DNA of 7,764 bases from assembly GCA_022013235.1 (NCBI GenBank), contig JAKLQR010000188.1, positions 1-7,764 of the forward strand, written 5' to 3'. Under the pieces are notes generated by a model. That model was given only the letters and a program-made list of their open reading frames with translations. It had not been told where the DNA came from and ran no database searches. Positions within the stretch are counted from its first letter, which is position 1. Each line of letters begins with the position of its first letter. Shown in pieces: positions 5,625 to 7,764 of this stretch. The stretch is from Thermodesulfovibrionales bacterium (lineage in GTDB: Bacteria > Nitrospirota > Thermodesulfovibrionia > Thermodesulfovibrionales > SM23-35). The position numbers and the translations under genes were made by a program.

Positions 5625-6686
5625 TCAGTCTTTCATCTGCTTTTTTGCCGACTTGATAAAGCGTCCGAATGCTCTGTCCTTCTTCCGTTTATCCACATAC
5701 GACATCTCGTGGTACTCAGATTCCTGCTTAAGCTTCATATAGCTGGAATAGCGTTCTTCACTCAACTCACCATTTGTAACTGCAGTAAGAACTGCGCAGT
5801 CTGATTCCTGGGTATGGCTGCAATCGGCATAGCGACAAGCCATGGAAAGTTCAATAATATCTTCAAAGCCCTGATTAACCCCATCGCTGACACCAAGAAG
5901 ACCTAGCTCTCGCATTCCGGGCGTATCAATCAACATCGAGCCTTGATTAAGGAAGATAAGCTGCCGACGCGCCGTTGTGTGTGTGCCTTCTCCCGTTCCA
6001 CTGACGGCATTTATGCTGAAAGTGTTCTGCCCGATTAAGCGATTGATGAGGGTTGTCTTACCAACTCCCGATGATCCAAGCAGGCAGTATGTTTTTCCCG
6101 GGATTAATACCTGTTGGAATTCGTCAAATCCGGAGCCAGTTATGTTGCTGAGGGCAAAGACTCCGGATATGACGCCAGTCTGTTTGATAGCCGCAAGTTT
6201 TTGTTCCAGTTCACTATGAGAGATCAAATCCGTCTTGGTAAGAATAACAATCGGCTTAACGTGGCCGTCAGCTGCCATTACCAAATACCGATCCAATCTA
6301 GGTAGATTAAAGTCAAAGTGACATGACTGGACAATGAAAGCGATATCAATGTTGGCTGCAATCAGCTGGTAGTCCACTTCTACACCAGCACGCTTTCTGC
6401 GTAAAAACGTCCTTCGTGGAAAGACCCCATGGATGATTGCTGAGGTGTCATCATTGTGATACTGCACGGTGACCCAATCGCCGACACATGGCAGCTCAAC
6501 CGATGACTCAACATGGAAATAGAACTTCCCCGCAAGTTCAGCGGGAATCTCCCTGAGTTCATTTTTGATAAGATACGAACCACGATCAACCGCTGATACA
6601 CGCGCTATATCGTGACCATCTTGACGCAAGGCATTAAAATGTGTTTCAAACCATTGATCAAAACCTAGATCTTTCAATTTCATCAT
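5625..6686 (-). CDS. rsgA: RsgA/YjeQ-type ribosome small-subunit GTPase (cassette gene)
   Basis: This full-length 353-residue protein is a circularly permuted GTPase that helps late 30S ribosome maturation. An OB-fold-like N-terminal domain covers about 28-90. The GTPase motifs appear in permuted order: G4 TKTD at 150-153, G1 GSSGVGKTT at 204-212, G2 threonines in GTHTT at 234-238, and G3 DTPG at 254-257. The C-terminal zinc-binding motif is complete (C284, C289, H291, C297), followed by a basic tail (RKKDRAFGRFIKSAKK) suited to rRNA contact. Two ATG codons stand in tandem at 6686. A GGTGAC ribosome binding site comes from the edge of the preceding attC. All catalytic elements are intact. It is flanked by an attC at 6695-6763 and an attC-like remnant at 5594-5622, so this normally chromosomal housekeeping gene appears to be a mobile cassette. 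Confidence 0.95.
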   Translation of the reverse strand: MMKLKDLGFDQWFETHFNALRQDGHDIARVSAVDRGSYLIKNELREIPAELAGKFYFHVESSVELPCVGDWVTVQYHNDDTSAIIHGVFPRRTFLRRKRAGVEVDYQLIAANIDIAFIVQSCHFDFNLPRLDRYLVMAADGHVKPIVILTKTDLISHSELEQKLAAIKQTGVISGVFALSNITGSGFDEFQQVLIPGKTYCLLGSSGVGKTTLINRLIGQNTFSINAVSGTGEGTHTTARRQLIFLNQGSMLIDTPGMRELGLLGVSDGVNQGFEDIIELSMACRYADCSHTQESDCAVLTAVTNGELSEERYSSYMKLKQESEYHEMSYVDKRKKDRAFGRFIKSAKKQMKD

Positions 6687-6694
6687 ATTTTGTC

Positions 6695-6763
6695 ACCGAA
6701 CGCTCCGGCTCACGGGTGAGGGCCGCTTTTTGGCCCAAATCCCTGTGAAGCCGGTTGTTGGCC
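6695..6763 (-). other. attC recombination site of the unknown-protein cassette
   Basis: This 69-base imperfect palindrome lies between ACCGAAC (6695-6701) and GTTGGCC (6757-6763). The arms CCGGCT, CAC, GGG and GGGCC pair around a GCTTTTT loop (6725-6731). Two extra bases lie on the arm next to the gene ending at 6766, the extrahelical-base pattern of attC. The core nearer rsgA (GTTCGGT on the minus strand) deviates slightly from GTTRRRY. The site starts three bases after the upstream gene's stop. Confidence 0.75.
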
Positions 6764-6765
6764 AC

Positions 6766-7482
6766 TCAAGATTCTTTTGGATTAAAAGCCTTATTCTCCT
6801 GATCAATGAATTTTAGTATTTGCTCTTGAACAGCAGCCATCTGTGTATGCCACTTGTCCCCCTCTGGCACCCATGGACTGACATTCATAATAGATATTCC
6901 AGTCCAAACGAATATTGAATAAGCGGAAGTCCTAAATAAATCCTTTTTGAATGTTGCTCCAAAGTGAATTGAGGTTTCATCGGGAACTGCATCGGTAGAG
7001 ATTTGTGATAGCAAGTTAAGTGGATCAGTGTGAGCGAAACTACAAAGGGTTTTATACCAACCTTTCATTTTGCCTTTTAAGGGGGTATAGTCTTTATCTA
7101 TTTCTTTAAGCATTGCAGCATGTCCAGGCGGCTTCTTTTTCTTGCTTGCACAAAGCCAAAGAACTGCTTTGTCAGGATTCTTTTCAATATATTTCAATGC
7201 AATCCAATTTTCATACACTATTCGAAGCAAATTCATAGATTGGACATAGTACCCTCTTAATGCCGTATCTGCTGAACATTTAAGAGTCCCAAAGCTATGT
7301 GATAATAAACTCATTTTGGCAAGAGTGTCATCTGCTGTATCAGATGATCCCGCAGAAGCAGAAAATCCATCGGCAAACACGCCGATAGAATTTTTTAGCA
7401 ACATCACGGCATCTGGATCTTGACCGATAGTGGTCTTTTCAACGAGTCTGGCTTCATTTTCGAAATCATCCCAAGTATTCAT
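6766..7482 (-). CDS. Unknown cassette protein, 238 residues
   Basis: I do not recognise a named family with confidence. The protein is soluble, mostly helical by composition, and lacks a signal peptide or membrane segment. A helix containing NLLRIVYENWIALKYIEKNP (84-103) and a later GWYKTLCSFAHTDP segment (around 142-155) resemble the helical pattern of DUF5677-like or HEPN-like proteins. That is only a pattern impression. The middle has a lysine-rich stretch (SKKKKPPG). The ATG at 7482 has a GGAG ribosome binding site (7488-7491 on the minus strand) five bases upstream and begins 14 bases after an attC. The stop lies three bases before the next attC. The gene is therefore a complete one-gene cassette, and the many uncharacterised cassette proteins in environmental integrons fit this picture. 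Confidence 0.8.
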   Translation of the reverse strand: MNTWDDFENEARLVEKTTIGQDPDAVMLLKNSIGVFADGFSASAGSSDTADDTLAKMSLLSHSFGTLKCSADTALRGYYVQSMNLLRIVYENWIALKYIEKNPDKAVLWLCASKKKKPPGHAAMLKEIDKDYTPLKGKMKGWYKTLCSFAHTDPLNLLSQISTDAVPDETSIHFGATFKKDLFRTSAYSIFVWTGISIMNVSPWVPEGDKWHTQMAAVQEQILKFIDQENKAFNPKES

Positions 7483-7495
7483 AGAATCTCCATCT

Positions 7496-7580
7496 GGCCA
7501 ACGTGAAAGCTCACTTGCGCCAAATAGCCGGCCATGCTTTTCGGCAGGCTCTTTGGCATCAAGTGAAGCGTTTGTTAGCC
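7496..7580 (-). other. attC recombination site, outermost visible
   Basis: This 85-base imperfect palindrome runs from GGCCAAC (7496-7502) to GTTAGCC (7574-7580). The arms CACTTG / CAAGTG, GCCAAA / TTTGGC and GCC / GGC pair, with two extra bases on the right-hand arm. It ends the cassette that lies to its right, whose gene is not visible because a transposase fragment occupies that space. Confidence 0.85.
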
Positions 7581-7590
7581 GCCCTTTTTA

Positions 7591-7611
7591 CTATCCAAGG
7601 TATTGGAATAG
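7591..7611. repeat. Imperfect palindrome at the transposase end, candidate IS terminal repeat
   Basis: CTATCCAA (7591-7598) and TTGGAATAG (7603-7611) pair with one bulged base. It lies between the transposase stop and the attC and is preceded by TTTTTA, so a TA dinucleotide, the usual IS630-family target, stands at the probable edge. Without the other IS end the terminal repeat cannot be confirmed. Confidence 0.35.
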
Positions 7612-7623
7612 TTCTTTGATTCA

Positions 7624-7764
7624 CTAGTGTACTGTTTCTAACAGTTCTTTACATTTGAAATTTTTCTCATAATGCTTTCAACTGAAGCAGTCCAAACGTA
7701 AACTTTTGGGTTTTGATTATGAGATTCGATATATTGTTTTATAGCCATAATAAGCTCTTTTATA
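7624..7764 (-). pseudogene. IS630-family transposase, C-terminal fragment (partial, frameshifted)
   Basis: The minus strand from the window edge encodes a tail with AIKQYIESHNQNPKVYVWTA followed by SVESIMRKIS. This matches the conserved C-terminus of IS630-type transposases (the HN.NPKPFVWT-like signature after the DDE catalytic domain). In this frame it stops at TAG 7638-7640. Shifting one base near 7655-7660 gives the expected ending KCKELLETVH with TAG at 7624-7626, so a single base seems missing. The rest of the gene lies outside the window. The base composition is much more A/T-rich than the neighbouring cassettes, consistent with separate acquisition. Confidence 0.75.

Noticed and set aside
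3709..6755. GTGAAGCCGGT occurring at 3709-3719 and 6745-6755 as a possible shared attC remnant marking the left array edge
   Set aside because: An 11-base match is expected several times by chance in a window of this size, and the copy at 3709 has no paired arm or core site.
1..7764. CRISPR array, tRNA or rRNA genes
   Set aside because: No regularly spaced repeats of 25-40 bases, no cloverleaf with a CCA-type end, and no rRNA-like sequence were seen on either strand.

Overview
This window joins two different kinds of DNA. The left half (about 1-3709) looks like ordinary chromosome of a diderm, probably anaerobic or metabolically flexible bacterium. It holds a GAF-GGDEF diguanylate cyclase on the plus strand. 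A LutB-like LUD/iron-sulfur protein follows on the minus strand, convergent with the cyclase. A Crp/Fnr-type regulator is divergent from the LUD gene. The gene styles would suit Nitrospirota or Desulfobacterota, but taxonomy cannot be fixed from sequence alone. The LUD gene and the regulator each appear to lack a single base. Between these two genes lies a roughly 190-base structured inverted repeat (about 2768-2955).

The right half (about 3710-7764) is accessory DNA, and I read most of it as an integron gene-cassette array oriented on the minus strand. Three imperfect palindromes have the attC architecture: complementary GGCYAAC / GTTRGCC-type ends, a long imperfect stem, and two unpaired bases on the gene-proximal arm. 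They lie at 7496-7580, 6695-6763 and 4951-5021. A much shorter attC-like remnant lies at 5594-5622. They separate single-gene units: an unknown 238-residue protein, a complete RsgA-type GTPase, a small SAM methyltransferase, and then a MazF/PemK-type toxin-antitoxin pair with its own promoter. A HicB/HicA pair lies beyond, but no convincing attC separates it from the MazF pair or ends the array at the left. No integrase gene or attI is visible. By cassette polarity they would lie to the right of the window, or the array may be an integrase-less cluster.

The right edge holds the 3' end of an IS630-family transposase, also with an apparent one-base frameshift. It ends a few bases from the outermost attC. 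Three one-base losses in three unrelated genes within 7.7 kb suggest either assembly indel errors or real decay, and this should be settled first.

The most noteworthy content is the cassette array itself, a ribosome-maturation GTPase carried as a cassette, the unknown cassette protein, the paired toxin-antitoxin modules at the far end of the array, and the structured repeat between the LUD and Crp genes.
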